Positions 36,962 to 44,477 of a stretch of DNA of 64,000 nt are shown here, in pieces. Numbering within the stretch: position 1 is the stretch's first letter; the number at the start of each line of letters is the position of its first letter. This DNA comes from an uncultured Mesonia sp. (GTDB lineage: Bacteria > Bacteroidota > Bacteroidia > Flavobacteriales > Flavobacteriaceae). The notes under the pieces are model-generated. The model ran no database searches. It saw only the letters and a program-made list of their open reading frames with translations, and was not told where the DNA came from. The translations under genes and the position numbers were made by a program. Where the stretch lies: NCBI GenBank assembly GCA_958296185.1, contig CATQIB010000003.1:59519-123518 (forward strand), read 5' to 3'.

Positions 36962-37390
36962 TATTTTTATGAAATCATAGTATTCAATAAAAAAATCCTC
37001 CAAAGCCAACATATTTTTATTAAAAAAAGAAATCACAACTTCCCAGGATTCCTTATTATGAATACTAACTTTTTCTTTTAATGGAATATATATATAACCG
37101 ATATATTTACCTGGAATAACCTCGTAATTTGCGTCAAAAATAAAATCAGGATTTACCTCATCTAAAAGCAACTGTTTTATACTTAAAAATTTATCCCAAT
37201 ATATTTGCTGTTTTTCAGAATCGTGTGCGTCAATCTGAATTCCAAGATTTGCTTTTTTGGTATCAAAATTAAATTTAAGGTCAATCGCTTTAATTTTAGT
37301 ATTGTACAGTATCCATTTTTTCGGACTTTGTTTCCCAAAATGAGTCCAAAACTCCTCTCTAATTTTTTTTGATTCCGATTTGCTAAACAT
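36959..37390 (-). CDS. DUF4268 domain protein
   Basis: A 143-residue protein of the DUF4268 family, recognisable by its opening MFSKSESKKIREEFWTHFGK and KKWILYNTKIKAIDLKF. The fold in larger proteins resembles a nuclease-associated domain, but this short form carries no clear catalytic motif and its role is unknown. It is the last gene of a leftward operon: it begins 3 nt after the ZIP transporter gene, itself overlapping a methyltransferase gene. Confidence 0.8.
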   Translation of the reverse strand: MFSKSESKKIREEFWTHFGKQSPKKWILYNTKIKAIDLKFNFDTKKANLGIQIDAHDSEKQQIYWDKFLSIKQLLLDEVNPDFIFDANYEVIPGKYIGYIYIPLKEKVSIHNKESWEVVISFFNKNMLALEDFFIEYYDFIKI

Positions 37391-37393
37391 TGA

Positions 37394-38059
37394 TTATAAA
37401 AAATAAGCTGTAATAACCCCAACCAAGATAGCTAAAACCTTAGATAGGTTAAATTGATGATTTTTAGATGATTCAAATAGAATAGTAGTAGAAACATGCA
37501 ATAAAATACCAATAACAACTGCCTCAATATATATATTGAACTTTGCTAATCCAGTAAAATATTGTTGGGTTAAGCTTCCTAATGGTGTCATTAAAGCGAA
37601 TATAATTAGGAACATAAAAACTTTTATGCGAGAAAGCGAAGAGTAAAGTAAAAAAGAGCTAATTATTATTGCAATCGGAATTTTGTGAATTACCACACCC
37701 CAAAGCAAGTGATTATGTCCGTGTAGTGGATAGCCTTCCAAAAAAGAATGTAAACACAAGCTAATAAAAAGCAATACAGGAAAATTGGTTTCACTTTTAT
37801 CAATATGAATATGTCCGTGTTCAGCGCCCTTAGACAAAAATTCTAAAAACAATTGTAGTAAAATACCCAACATTGTACATACACCTACTAATTTGTTGTA
37901 GTCCTTATAAACGTGTGGTATAAATTCAAATACGGTAATAGCCAATAAAAAAGCGCCACTAAACGATAAAAGCAATTTTATCGCATTCGCATTGTACTTT
38001 ATTAGCCTAGCTATTATTACACCAATAAAAACAGCTAGAATGGGTAAAAAACTACTCAT
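37394..38059 (-). CDS. ZIP family divalent metal transporter
   Basis: A 221-residue integral membrane protein with about eight hydrophobic segments. The ZIP metal path is visible: HSFLEG at 104-109 (helix IV, usually HNxxEG) and HKIP at 125-128 (helix V, usually HExPE or HKIPE). Between helices III and IV lies a His-rich cytoplasmic loop, EHGHIHIDKSE, typical of zinc sensing. It should import zinc or iron. It overlaps the upstream methyltransferase by 8 nt and is followed by DUF4268. Confidence 0.88.
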   Translation of the reverse strand: MSSFLPILAVFIGVIIARLIKYNANAIKLLLSFSGAFLLAITVFEFIPHVYKDYNKLVGVCTMLGILLQLFLEFLSKGAEHGHIHIDKSETNFPVLLFISLCLHSFLEGYPLHGHNHLLWGVVIHKIPIAIIISSFLLYSSLSRIKVFMFLIIFALMTPLGSLTQQYFTGLAKFNIYIEAVVIGILLHVSTTILFESSKNHQFNLSKVLAILVGVITAYFL

Positions 38060-38795
38060 CTGCGCGATTTACGATTAGTATCATTCTTGGTGATTCGGTT
38101 AGGTCAAAATCAGCTAATTGATAATCGCCAAATACGTTCACTAGATTAAGCTCTAGCTGATTCAAAAACCTTTCAAAGTCAGCTAATTCAAATGCTCTTA
38201 CCCTTTCGGTAAAATTCAAGCATTGCCCCTCGGCCTCAAAGCTAATGTCTTTATAAATATACCGGTTATCTATTCGGCGTTTGATATAAAAATTAATTCC
38301 ATCAATTAGTTTATTTTCCTCCTTCACCAAATTTTTTTGAACATGATTTTTATTCACAAAATCGATAACAGCACAAGCCTTTGGCTTAAGTTGCTGTTTA
38401 AAAGCTTTTAAGACCATTAGATTATCTTCATCATCTTCAAAATAACCAAAACTGGTAAACAGGTTAAAAATAGCATCAAACTTGGTAGGCAATGCCATGC
38501 GCATATCTTGTCTTTTAAAATGCAAAGATTCATTGGTATACTGCTCTGCAAATGCTATATTATTAGCAGAAAGGTCTATACCTGTTACTTCAAAGCCTAT
38601 TTTGTTTAAGAAATTGGCGTGTCTTCCTCTACCACACGCCACATCTAAAATATGCTTTCCGCGTTTTAAATCTAGTTTTTTAACTAGATTATTCATAAAA
38701 AAAGCAGCCTCTTCTTGATCTCTATGTTTATAGAGTTTATGGTAGTGAGGGGTATCAAACCAATGTGCGTACCATTTTTTATCGTCAATTCTCAT
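38052..38795 (-). CDS. Class I SAM-dependent methyltransferase
   Basis: A 247-residue Rossmann-fold methyltransferase. I start it at the ATG at 38795 (MRIDDKKWYAHWFDTPHY). The frame is open further upstream but would overlap the divergent RNA methyltransferase and its promoter. Motif I is ILDVACGRGRHANFL, followed by GFEVTGIDLS and FDAIFNLFTSFGYF. The substrate is not predictable; a small-molecule methyltransferase is most likely. It is the first gene of the MTase-ZIP-DUF4268 operon. Confidence 0.87.
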   Translation of the reverse strand: MRIDDKKWYAHWFDTPHYHKLYKHRDQEEAAFFMNNLVKKLDLKRGKHILDVACGRGRHANFLNKIGFEVTGIDLSANNIAFAEQYTNESLHFKRQDMRMALPTKFDAIFNLFTSFGYFEDDEDNLMVLKAFKQQLKPKACAVIDFVNKNHVQKNLVKEENKLIDGINFYIKRRIDNRYIYKDISFEAEGQCLNFTERVRAFELADFERFLNQLELNLVNVFGDYQLADFDLTESPRMILIVNRADE

Positions 38796-38812
38796 AGCCC
38801 ACAAAAATAATG

Positions 38813-38820
38813 TATTTTTG
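38813..38820 (+). promoter_or_regulatory. -7 promoter element TATTTTTG for the THUMP methyltransferase
   Basis: TATTTTTG fits TAnnTTTG and lies 18 nt before the ATG at 38839, in the 43-nt divergent spacer. Its presence rules out the longer upstream start of the leftward methyltransferase. Confidence 0.6.
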
Positions 38821-38838
38821 CCGTAAGAGAATTTATAT

Positions 38839-39999
38839 ATGCAAAATAATTTTGAAATGGTGGCCAAAACCCTTTTTGGATTGGAGGAGGTTTTGGAAAC
38901 TGAGTTAAAGAACTTAGGCGCAATTAACGTTAAAAAGGGTGTTCGAAATGTTCGGTTCGAAGGAGATAAAGGCTTTATGTATAAGGCAAATTTAAGTCTG
39001 AGAACCGCAATTAAAATTTTAAAACCCATTAAGCAGTTTAAAATATTTAATGAAGACGATTTATATAAAAAAATATACGCTATTAAGTGGGAGAATTTTT
39101 TAGATAATAATGGAACATTAGCGGTTGACGCGACTGTGCATTCTAGCCGATTTACCCATAGTAAGTTTATAGCCCTTAAAACCAAAGACGCCATCGTAGA
39201 CCGGTTTAGAGATCAGACCTCAAAAAGACCCAATGTTGATTTAGATTATCCAGACTTAAGAATAAACATTCATATTGAAGAAAGCCTTTGTACAGTTTCG
39301 TTAGATAGTTCTGGACAGTCTCTACATAAACGTGGCTATAAAACGGCAACCAATATTGCACCTATTAATGAAGTATTGGCCGCAGGTATGCTCTTATTAA
39401 GCGGGTGGGACGGTCAATCACATTTTTTAGACCCAATGTGCGGGAGCGGTACTTTATTAATAGAAGCCGCAATGATTGCGTGTAATATACCACCCAACTT
39501 AAATAAAAAAGAATTTGGTTTTGAACGTTGGAAAGATTGGGATATTGATTTATTTGAAAAGATTGAAGAATCGGTTTTAAACAAAATACGTGGATTTGAG
39601 TATGCTATAATTGGGTACGATAAAGCTCCTTCTGCAGTACGAAAGGCACAAGATAACGTTATAAATGCAAACCTAGAAGAGTTTATAAAGGTTGAGCAAT
39701 TAGATTTTTTTAAAAGCGAAAAACCAGTAGATGGTCATTTACACATGGTATTTAACCCCCCTTATGGGGAAAGGCTATCTATAGATATACCTCAGTTTTA
39801 TTCTAGCTTGGGAGATACTTTAAAACAAAATTATCCTGACACACAAGCTTGGTTTATTGTATCTGATTTTGAAGCGATAAAAAATGTAGGTCTACGACCT
39901 TCTCGAAAAATAAAACTGTACAATGCAAAGTTAGAAGCCAAGCTTTTAAAATATGAGATTTATTCTGGAACAAAAAAAGTTCATAAGACTAAGAAATAA
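38839..39999 (+). CDS. THUMP-domain RNA guanine-N2-methyltransferase (RlmL/TrmN type)
   Basis: A 386-residue enzyme with an N-terminal ferredoxin-like and THUMP RNA-binding part (about 1-155) and a Rossmann methyltransferase part (about 160-386). Motif I reads FLDPMCGSGTLLIEAAMIA and the catalytic NPPY lies in FNPPYGERL near residue 305, as expected for methylation of guanine N2. It corresponds to the N-terminal methyltransferase half of E. coli RlmL (23S rRNA G2445) or to TrmN-like tRNA enzymes. Position specificity cannot be set from sequence alone. Confidence 0.9.
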   Translation: MQNNFEMVAKTLFGLEEVLETELKNLGAINVKKGVRNVRFEGDKGFMYKANLSLRTAIKILKPIKQFKIFNEDDLYKKIYAIKWENFLDNNGTLAVDATVHSSRFTHSKFIALKTKDAIVDRFRDQTSKRPNVDLDYPDLRINIHIEESLCTVSLDSSGQSLHKRGYKTATNIAPINEVLAAGMLLLSGWDGQSHFLDPMCGSGTLLIEAAMIACNIPPNLNKKEFGFERWKDWDIDLFEKIEESVLNKIRGFEYAIIGYDKAPSAVRKAQDNVINANLEEFIKVEQLDFFKSEKPVDGHLHMVFNPPYGERLSIDIPQFYSSLGDTLKQNYPDTQAWFIVSDFEAIKNVGLRPSRKIKLYNAKLEAKLLKYEIYSGTKKVHKTKK

Positions 40000-40006
40000 G
40001 AATGAT

Positions 40007-40058
40007 TTAAAAGTGTATAAAGGGGCTAATTCTTAACAGCCGCTTTATACACTTTTAA
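40007..40058. terminator. Long stem-loop shared by convergent genes, one arm in the photolyase coding end
   Basis: TTAAAAGTGTATAAAG (40007-40022) pairs perfectly with CTTTATACACTTTTAA (40043-40058), and GGCT/AGCC extend the stem inside. The right arm encodes residues near the photolyase C-terminus; the left arm lies past both stop codons. No long T run follows, so it may stabilise 3' ends as much as terminate. Confidence 0.65.
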
Positions 40059-41333
40059 GCATCTCTCCCGAGCTTCTTTATGCTCTACCATTGGAGCAAT
40101 ATAATTTCCTGTTTCCAGTTCAGGTATCCATTTTTGAACATAATTTTTATCCTTATCAAACTTTTCTAATTGGCTATGCGGATTAAAAATTCTAAAATAA
40201 GGCGCAGCATCAACACCACAACCCGCAACCCATTGCCAATTACCTACGTTTGAAGACATCTCATAGTCAAGAAGTTTTTCGGCAAAATAAGCTTCTCCCC
40301 ATCGCCAATCAATTAACAAATGTTTGCATAAAAAACTACCTACCACCATTCGCACTCTATTGTGCATTAATCCTGTTTGGTTCAATTGTCGCATACCTGC
40401 ATCAACCATTGGATAACCCGTTTTTCCCTCTTTCCATTTTTTAAACTCTTCTTCATTATTTCGCCAAGCGATATTATCGTATTTTTTCTTAAACGCATTG
40501 GTTGCTGTCTTTGGAAAATGATACAAAATCTGCATAAAAAACTCTCTCCAAATCAATTCTTTTAAAAAGGTATCATCTTTAGCTTGAAGAGCTTTCTTTA
40601 GTATTTTTCTTAGCCCAACAGTTCCAAAACGCAAATGCGAACTTAAATTTGAGGTAGCGTTTTTTGCAGGTAAATCTCTGTTTTCTGAGTATTCATCTAA
40701 GGTGGTAGGAGTTACATCATATTCAGGAAAAGATATTGAAGATTTTTCAAAGCCAATATCCGAAAGGCTTAAATTAGGTAGCCGAGAGTTCTTATAATAA
40801 TTACCGGTGAATGAGCTGGTATAAAAAGGTTCTGCCATCCCCTTTTTAAAAGCAGAACGCCATTTTTTCATATAAGGGGTGTATACCAAATAAGGTTCGT
40901 CATTATCTTTAACAATTTCCTCCTTTTCAAAAATTACCTGATCTTTATGTGTAATAAATTCTATATTATGATCTTGGAGTAATTCACCTATTCTTTTATC
41001 TCGCGAAATTGCATATGGTTCATAATCCCGATTGGTAAATACCTGCTTTAATTCATAATCTTTTATTATTTGCTTAAAAATGGTAACTGGTTCTCCATAG
41101 AATATAGCAATTGAACTCCCATATTCTTCCTGTAAAACAGACCTCATCGATTGTAATTTTTCACAAATAAAAGTAACTCTAGGGTCTTGTTTAGGTAATT
41201 CACCTAAAATTTGCGAATCAAAAATAAAAATAGGCAAAACAGGGTAATCAGACTTTAGTGCTTCTAACAGGCCTTTGTTATCATCAAGTCTTAAATCCCG
41301 TCTAAACCAAAACAGATTTACTTCTTTTGACAT
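40026..41333 (-). CDS. Cryptochrome/DNA photolyase family protein (class I CPD photolyase-like)
   Basis: A 435-residue flavoprotein that uses blue light to split pyrimidine dimers. The start at 41333 gives NLFWFRRDLRLDDNKGLLEAL, the normal photolyase opening; the frame runs 20 codons further but into the SDR gene. The N-terminal alpha/beta domain covers about 1-130. The FAD domain has LIWREFFMQILYHFP, GYPMVDAGMRQL, MHNRVRMVVGSFL, DYEMSSNVGNWQW and GCGVDAAPYFRIFNP, where the last Trp residues belong to the electron chain. It lies 2 nt after the SDR gene and shares an operon with it and the SRPBCC gene, an arrangement found near photolyases elsewhere. Confidence 0.92.
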   Translation of the reverse strand: MSKEVNLFWFRRDLRLDDNKGLLEALKSDYPVLPIFIFDSQILGELPKQDPRVTFICEKLQSMRSVLQEEYGSSIAIFYGEPVTIFKQIIKDYELKQVFTNRDYEPYAISRDKRIGELLQDHNIEFITHKDQVIFEKEEIVKDNDEPYLVYTPYMKKWRSAFKKGMAEPFYTSSFTGNYYKNSRLPNLSLSDIGFEKSSISFPEYDVTPTTLDEYSENRDLPAKNATSNLSSHLRFGTVGLRKILKKALQAKDDTFLKELIWREFFMQILYHFPKTATNAFKKKYDNIAWRNNEEEFKKWKEGKTGYPMVDAGMRQLNQTGLMHNRVRMVVGSFLCKHLLIDWRWGEAYFAEKLLDYEMSSNVGNWQWVAGCGVDAAPYFRIFNPHSQLEKFDKDKNYVQKWIPELETGNYIAPMVEHKEARERCLKVYKAAVKN

Positions 41334-41335
41334 GT

Positions 41336-42031
41336 TTAAAGTTTTACCGAAGACAGACCACCATCTACCTTCATAATTTGGCCGGTAATCCAACTGCTGT
41401 CTTCACTTAATAAAAATTTGACCATTGCCGCAATATCGCTAGGTTTGCCAACACGCTTTAAAGGGTGTCGCTCATTCATACTTTCCAACTTTTTTTCGCT
41501 GTTTAACATTTTATCGGCTAGACCTGTATGGGTCAAAGATGGCGCAATAGCATTGACGCGAAGGGTAGGGGCATTTTCGGCTGCTAAAGCACGCGTAAAG
41601 CCTTCAATAGCTCCTTTTGATGCTGCTACGCTGGTATGAAATGGCATTCCCAATTGTACCGCTACTGTGCTAAAATATACAATACTAGGATGATGTCCTT
41701 TTTTTAGTTTAGGTAAAAGTGCTCTTGTTATCCGAACTAACGAAAGAAAATTCTTTTGTAAATCTTCCTCAAAATCATCGGTTTTAAGTCGGTTGAAGGG
41801 TTTTAGATTTATGGTTCCCGGGCAATACACCAATCCGTCAAGATTATCTGGTAAATCAAGTGTGTCTATATCATCATGAAAGGCATCAAACTTCAAATGA
41901 TTTGCTTTGGTTTCTGATAATTCACCTTGGCTACGTGAGGCGACAATGACGTTATGCGTATCGTGTAGCAATTTAACAGTTTCAAATCCTATGCCTTTGC
42001 TACCGCCAATAAATAAAATTGTTTTTTCCAT
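41336..42031 (-). CDS. SDR family oxidoreductase, catalytic Tyr replaced
   Basis: A 231-residue short-chain dehydrogenase-like protein. The nucleotide-binding motif is GGSKGIG (9-15). The C-terminus has the usual GKPSDIAAMVKFLLSEDSSWITGQIMKVDGG. At the active site a Ser (S121 in VYFSTVA) and Lys139 are kept, but the YxxxK tyrosine position reads V135 (SVAASKGAIEG). The NNAG motif is CPGT. A standard hydride-transfer reaction is therefore doubtful; it may be a different mechanism, with H132 or T133 nearby as stand-ins, or a binding protein. It is between SRPBCC (5 nt) and photolyase (2 nt) genes. Confidence 0.85.
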   Translation of the reverse strand: MEKTILFIGGSKGIGFETVKLLHDTHNVIVASRSQGELSETKANHLKFDAFHDDIDTLDLPDNLDGLVYCPGTINLKPFNRLKTDDFEEDLQKNFLSLVRITRALLPKLKKGHHPSIVYFSTVAVQLGMPFHTSVAASKGAIEGFTRALAAENAPTLRVNAIAPSLTHTGLADKMLNSEKKLESMNERHPLKRVGKPSDIAAMVKFLLSEDSSWITGQIMKVDGGLSSVKL

Positions 42032-42036
42032 AATAA

Positions 42037-42498
42037 TTAAAATTTACCAAATAGTTTCTCTAACTTTTGGATTCTGTAATTAAAAATCTCATCCAATTTT
42101 GGTTGAACCAATATCGGATGAGCCATTTGACCAAAAATTCCTAAAGGTAATTTGTAATGCACAATATCTTCCATTTCTACACCTCCAGGAATTTCATTTA
42201 TAAAATGCTTGTGGTGCCACAGGGAGTAGGGGCCAAACCTTTGTTCATCTACAAAATATCTACCTTTTTCAACGTGCGTAATTTCCGTTACCCATTTGGT
42301 TTTAATACCAGCAATAGGCGTTACGATATACTCAATGATTTGTCCGGCATACATGGGTCGATCTGCCCCTGATTGAATATGGAACCCCATATAGTCTGGA
42401 GTAATAATTTTTAGATTTTTAGGATCTGATAAAAAGTCCCAAGCTTGTTCTACCGAAATAGGAAAACGCTGTTTACTTTGTAAAGTATAAATTTTCAT
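42037..42498 (-). CDS. SRPBCC family protein
   Basis: A 153-residue protein of the START/SRPBCC ligand-binding superfamily. The opening FPISVEQAWDFLSDPKNLKIITPDYMGF is typical of the subgroup annotated as polyketide cyclase/cell-division-inhibitor-like proteins next to SDRs. FVDEQRFGPYSLWHHKHFI and VEMEDIVHYKLPLG form the rest of the barrel. The ligand is unknown. It is the first gene of the photolyase operon and has a consensus TAATTTTG box 5 nt before its start, so its mRNA must have nearly no leader. Confidence 0.85.
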   Translation of the reverse strand: MKIYTLQSKQRFPISVEQAWDFLSDPKNLKIITPDYMGFHIQSGADRPMYAGQIIEYIVTPIAGIKTKWVTEITHVEKGRYFVDEQRFGPYSLWHHKHFINEIPGGVEMEDIVHYKLPLGIFGQMAHPILVQPKLDEIFNYRIQKLEKLFGKF

Positions 42499-42502
42499 AT
42501 TT

Positions 42503-42510
42503 CAAAATTA
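42503..42510 (-). promoter_or_regulatory. -7 promoter element TAATTTTG for the photolyase operon
   Basis: On the minus strand it reads TAATTTTG, an exact TAnnTTTG match, but only 5 nt from the SRPBCC start. If used, translation begins almost at the transcript end. Confidence 0.45.
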
Positions 42511-42570
42511 CAATTTTTATTGTTTAATAAAATAATATAAAAGTTAAACAAAAGTTATTTTCTTATACAG

Positions 42571-42599
42571 TTGTTTTTCTTAAATATTGTCTATTTTTG
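42571..42599 (+). promoter_or_regulatory. Full Bacteroidota promoter, TTG-N18-TATTTTTG
   Basis: TTG at 42571-42573 and TATTTTTG at 42592-42599, with an 18-nt spacer. It lies 10 nt before the lipoprotein ATG. The same spacing occurs before the tRNA-Ser gene. Confidence 0.7.
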
Positions 42600-42609
42600 A
42601 TAAAAAAAC

Positions 42610-43137
42610 ATGCGTTTACTATTCCTATTTTTATCTATTAGCTTAATCATCGGCTGTAAAACCTCACAAACAGTACCAGAAAATTATAGTGCAATTAAGT
42701 CTATTAATTGGCAATCTGGGTGTATACCAGAAAGCGCTTGTGCAGCTGAAATAATGGTTAATAAAAAAATGGTTCTTAAAAAAGATGAGATAAATAACCA
42801 AATCTATCCTGAATTTGTAGCCGATAGCAGTAGGCAAATAGTAAAATTACTCAGCCGAATTAATGCCGACAAGATGCATCTTGACCAGCATTATTTTGAG
42901 GATATTTATATTGAGCTACCCAAAAAACACTATCCCATTAAGGCCTCGAATTTAGAGCTCCTGCAATACAAAGTTTTGTTGCAAAAATCTTGTTTTTGTA
43001 GAGGCGAAGCTGGTTATTATGCTATACAAAACGGGGAGCTAAAAATCTCTGATAAAAGTTTAAGTCTCTCATTTACTGTGCCTGAGGCCAATATCCGTTT
43101 AAACAAAATTCAAGTCGAGTTTAATACTAATCGTTAA
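42610..43137 (+). CDS. Hypothetical lipoprotein
   Basis: A 175-residue protein with a lipoprotein signal (FLSISLIIGC, Cys near residue 16). I do not recognise the family. The mature part has four further Cys residues, with a pair spaced as SGCIPESAC and a later SCFCRG, so disulfides outside the cytoplasm are possible. The rest looks beta-rich (HYFEDIYIELPKKHYPI and LKISDKSLSLSFTVPEA). It ends with an 11-nt overlap with the convergent M28 peptidase gene. It has a strong promoter of its own. Confidence 0.65.
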   Translation: MRLLFLFLSISLIIGCKTSQTVPENYSAIKSINWQSGCIPESACAAEIMVNKKMVLKKDEINNQIYPEFVADSSRQIVKLLSRINADKMHLDQHYFEDIYIELPKKHYPIKASNLELLQYKVLLQKSCFCRGEAGYYAIQNGELKISDKSLSLSFTVPEANIRLNKIQVEFNTNR

Positions 43138-44161
43138 ATTGTGTGTTTAATTTAGGCCTATTTTCGCCGTTGACTAAAGACCAAGCCGTATGAAATATCA
43201 ATTTTGTGCGTAATGCAAGAAGGTCATAGTTTATTTTATCTGGCGTATCGCTAATGCGATGGTAATCTTCGTGCGTTCCATTAAAATAGAAAATTACAGG
43301 AATATTATTTTTAGCAAAATTGTAGTGGTCACTCCTATAATAAAACCGATTGGGATCGTTGTCATCATTAAAGGTATAATCTAGGTCTATTTGTGTAAAT
43401 TTTTCATTGGCTTCTTCAGAAATATCATGCAAGTCTTGACTCAATTTATCGCTACCAATTAAATAAAGGTAATTAGGATTATCTTTGTGTGTTTCATCAA
43501 TTCTTCCTATCATATCAATATTTAAATTGGCAATGGTATTACTTAATGGAAAAACAGGATTTTCAACATAATAGCGAGAACCTAATAATCCTTTTTCTTC
43601 TCCTGTAACATGTAAAAATAAAATGGAACGTTTGGGACCGTTTCCTTGCTCTTGAGCTAATTTAAATGCTTTGGCGATCTCTAATATGGCAACCGTACCA
43701 GAACCGTCATCATCTGCACCGTTAAAAACATTGCCATTTTCGTCTATACCTTCATGATCTAAATGTGCAGAAATAACTAAAACTTCTTCTGGTTTTTCGC
43801 TTCCGCGGATAAAAGCCAATACATTTTCAGAATCTTTAAACCTATTGTTGAAGAAAGAAGCGGGGATAGATTGAAAGTAATCATCGTTATTCCAAGCAGA
43901 TGGAATATCTAATTTTTGATAAACCTTTTTCAAATACTGAACTGCTTTTTTTTGCCCTGGCTCACCAGTTTCTCTACCTTCAAATTCATCTGAAGCATAT
44001 ATATATAAATGCTTTTTTAGGTTTTCTTTATCTATAGTATTTGCGTATTTTTCTTCTGTAGATATTTCTAATTCTGTGTTATGATCTTTTATTTTACAAG
44101 ATTGTAAACAAAAAACAAAAAAAATAAAAAGTAAGAGTGGTTGCTTAACGAGTTGAGCCAT
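43127..44161 (-). CDS. M28 family zinc peptidase, lipoprotein
   Basis: A 344-residue aminopeptidase-like M28 enzyme with a lipoprotein signal (FVFCLQSC, Cys near 22). The di-zinc site is intact: SAHLDHEG (first His and the catalytic Asp), NGADDDGSGTVAILE (bridging Asp), TGEEKGLLGS (catalytic Glu and ligand Glu), NLNIDMIGR (Asp) and the final His in YHRISDTPD. It likely clips N-terminal residues from peptides in the periplasm or at the surface. Its stop overlaps the end of the facing lipoprotein gene by 11 nt, so there is no room for a separate terminator. Confidence 0.92.
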   Translation of the reverse strand: MAQLVKQPLLLFIFFVFCLQSCKIKDHNTELEISTEEKYANTIDKENLKKHLYIYASDEFEGRETGEPGQKKAVQYLKKVYQKLDIPSAWNNDDYFQSIPASFFNNRFKDSENVLAFIRGSEKPEEVLVISAHLDHEGIDENGNVFNGADDDGSGTVAILEIAKAFKLAQEQGNGPKRSILFLHVTGEEKGLLGSRYYVENPVFPLSNTIANLNIDMIGRIDETHKDNPNYLYLIGSDKLSQDLHDISEEANEKFTQIDLDYTFNDDNDPNRFYYRSDHYNFAKNNIPVIFYFNGTHEDYHRISDTPDKINYDLLALRTKLIFHTAWSLVNGENRPKLNTQFND

Positions 44162-44237
44162 ATTGATTTATTGTTTAAAAGCAACGAATTTACAATTAAA
44201 GGAGCTAAAAAAAAATTCTTTTTTCTTGAATATATTT

Positions 44238-44266
44238 TTGAGAAACCAAAAAAGCGTTTATATTTG
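44238..44266 (+). promoter_or_regulatory. Full Bacteroidota promoter, TTG-N18-TATATTTG, for tRNA-Ser
   Basis: TTG at 44238-44240 and TATATTTG at 44259-44266 with an 18-nt spacer. It lies 36 nt before the tRNA 5' end, leaving a short 5' leader to be processed by RNase P. Confidence 0.75.
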
Positions 44267-44302
44267 CAACCGCAATCGGGTATTAAGCTCGGTAGACGCT
44301 CA

Positions 44303-44387
44303 GGAGAAATGGCAGAGTGGTCGAATGCACCGGTCTTGAAAACCGGCGAGGGTCACACCTCCGGGGGTTCGAATCCCTCTTTCTCCG
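44303..44387 (+). tRNA. tRNA-Ser (anticodon UGA)
   Basis: An 85-nt tRNA. The acceptor stem GGAGAAA pairs with TTTCTCC and the discriminator is G. The anticodon stem CCGGT/ACCGG encloses loop CTTGAAA, giving anticodon TGA. A long variable arm (GCGAGGGTCACACCTCC) marks a class II serine tRNA, and the T arm contains GGGTTCGAATCCC. It reads UCA and related serine codons. CCA is not encoded: the next bases are CAA. It has its own promoter and terminator. Confidence 0.97.
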
Positions 44388-44393
44388 CAAAAT

Positions 44394-44423
44394 AAAACCC
44401 ACAGTCTTGACTGTGGGTTTTTT
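44394..44423 (+). terminator. Intrinsic terminator after tRNA-Ser
   Basis: AAACCCACAGTC (44395-44406) and GACTGTGGGTTT (44409-44420) form the hairpin, followed by T residues. It starts 7 nt after the tRNA. The A run in front could also help end the leftward asnA transcript. Confidence 0.85.
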
Positions 44424-44477
44424 GTTGGTTTCTTCACAATATTTTAATTTAATATCATCTTTTGAGATTGATCTACT

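Noticed and set aside
38796..39194. N-terminal extension of the leftward methyltransferase
   Set aside because: It would run antisense through the THUMP methyltransferase gene and its TATTTTTG promoter; the ATG at 38795 gives a normal methyltransferase N-terminus.
41334..41393. 20-residue N-terminal extension of the photolyase
   Set aside because: It overlaps the SDR coding end, and the family's N-terminus begins at the ATG at 41333.
44141..44395. Rightward 84-codon reading frame
   Set aside because: It spans the tRNA-Ser gene and its promoter; the translation has no family features.
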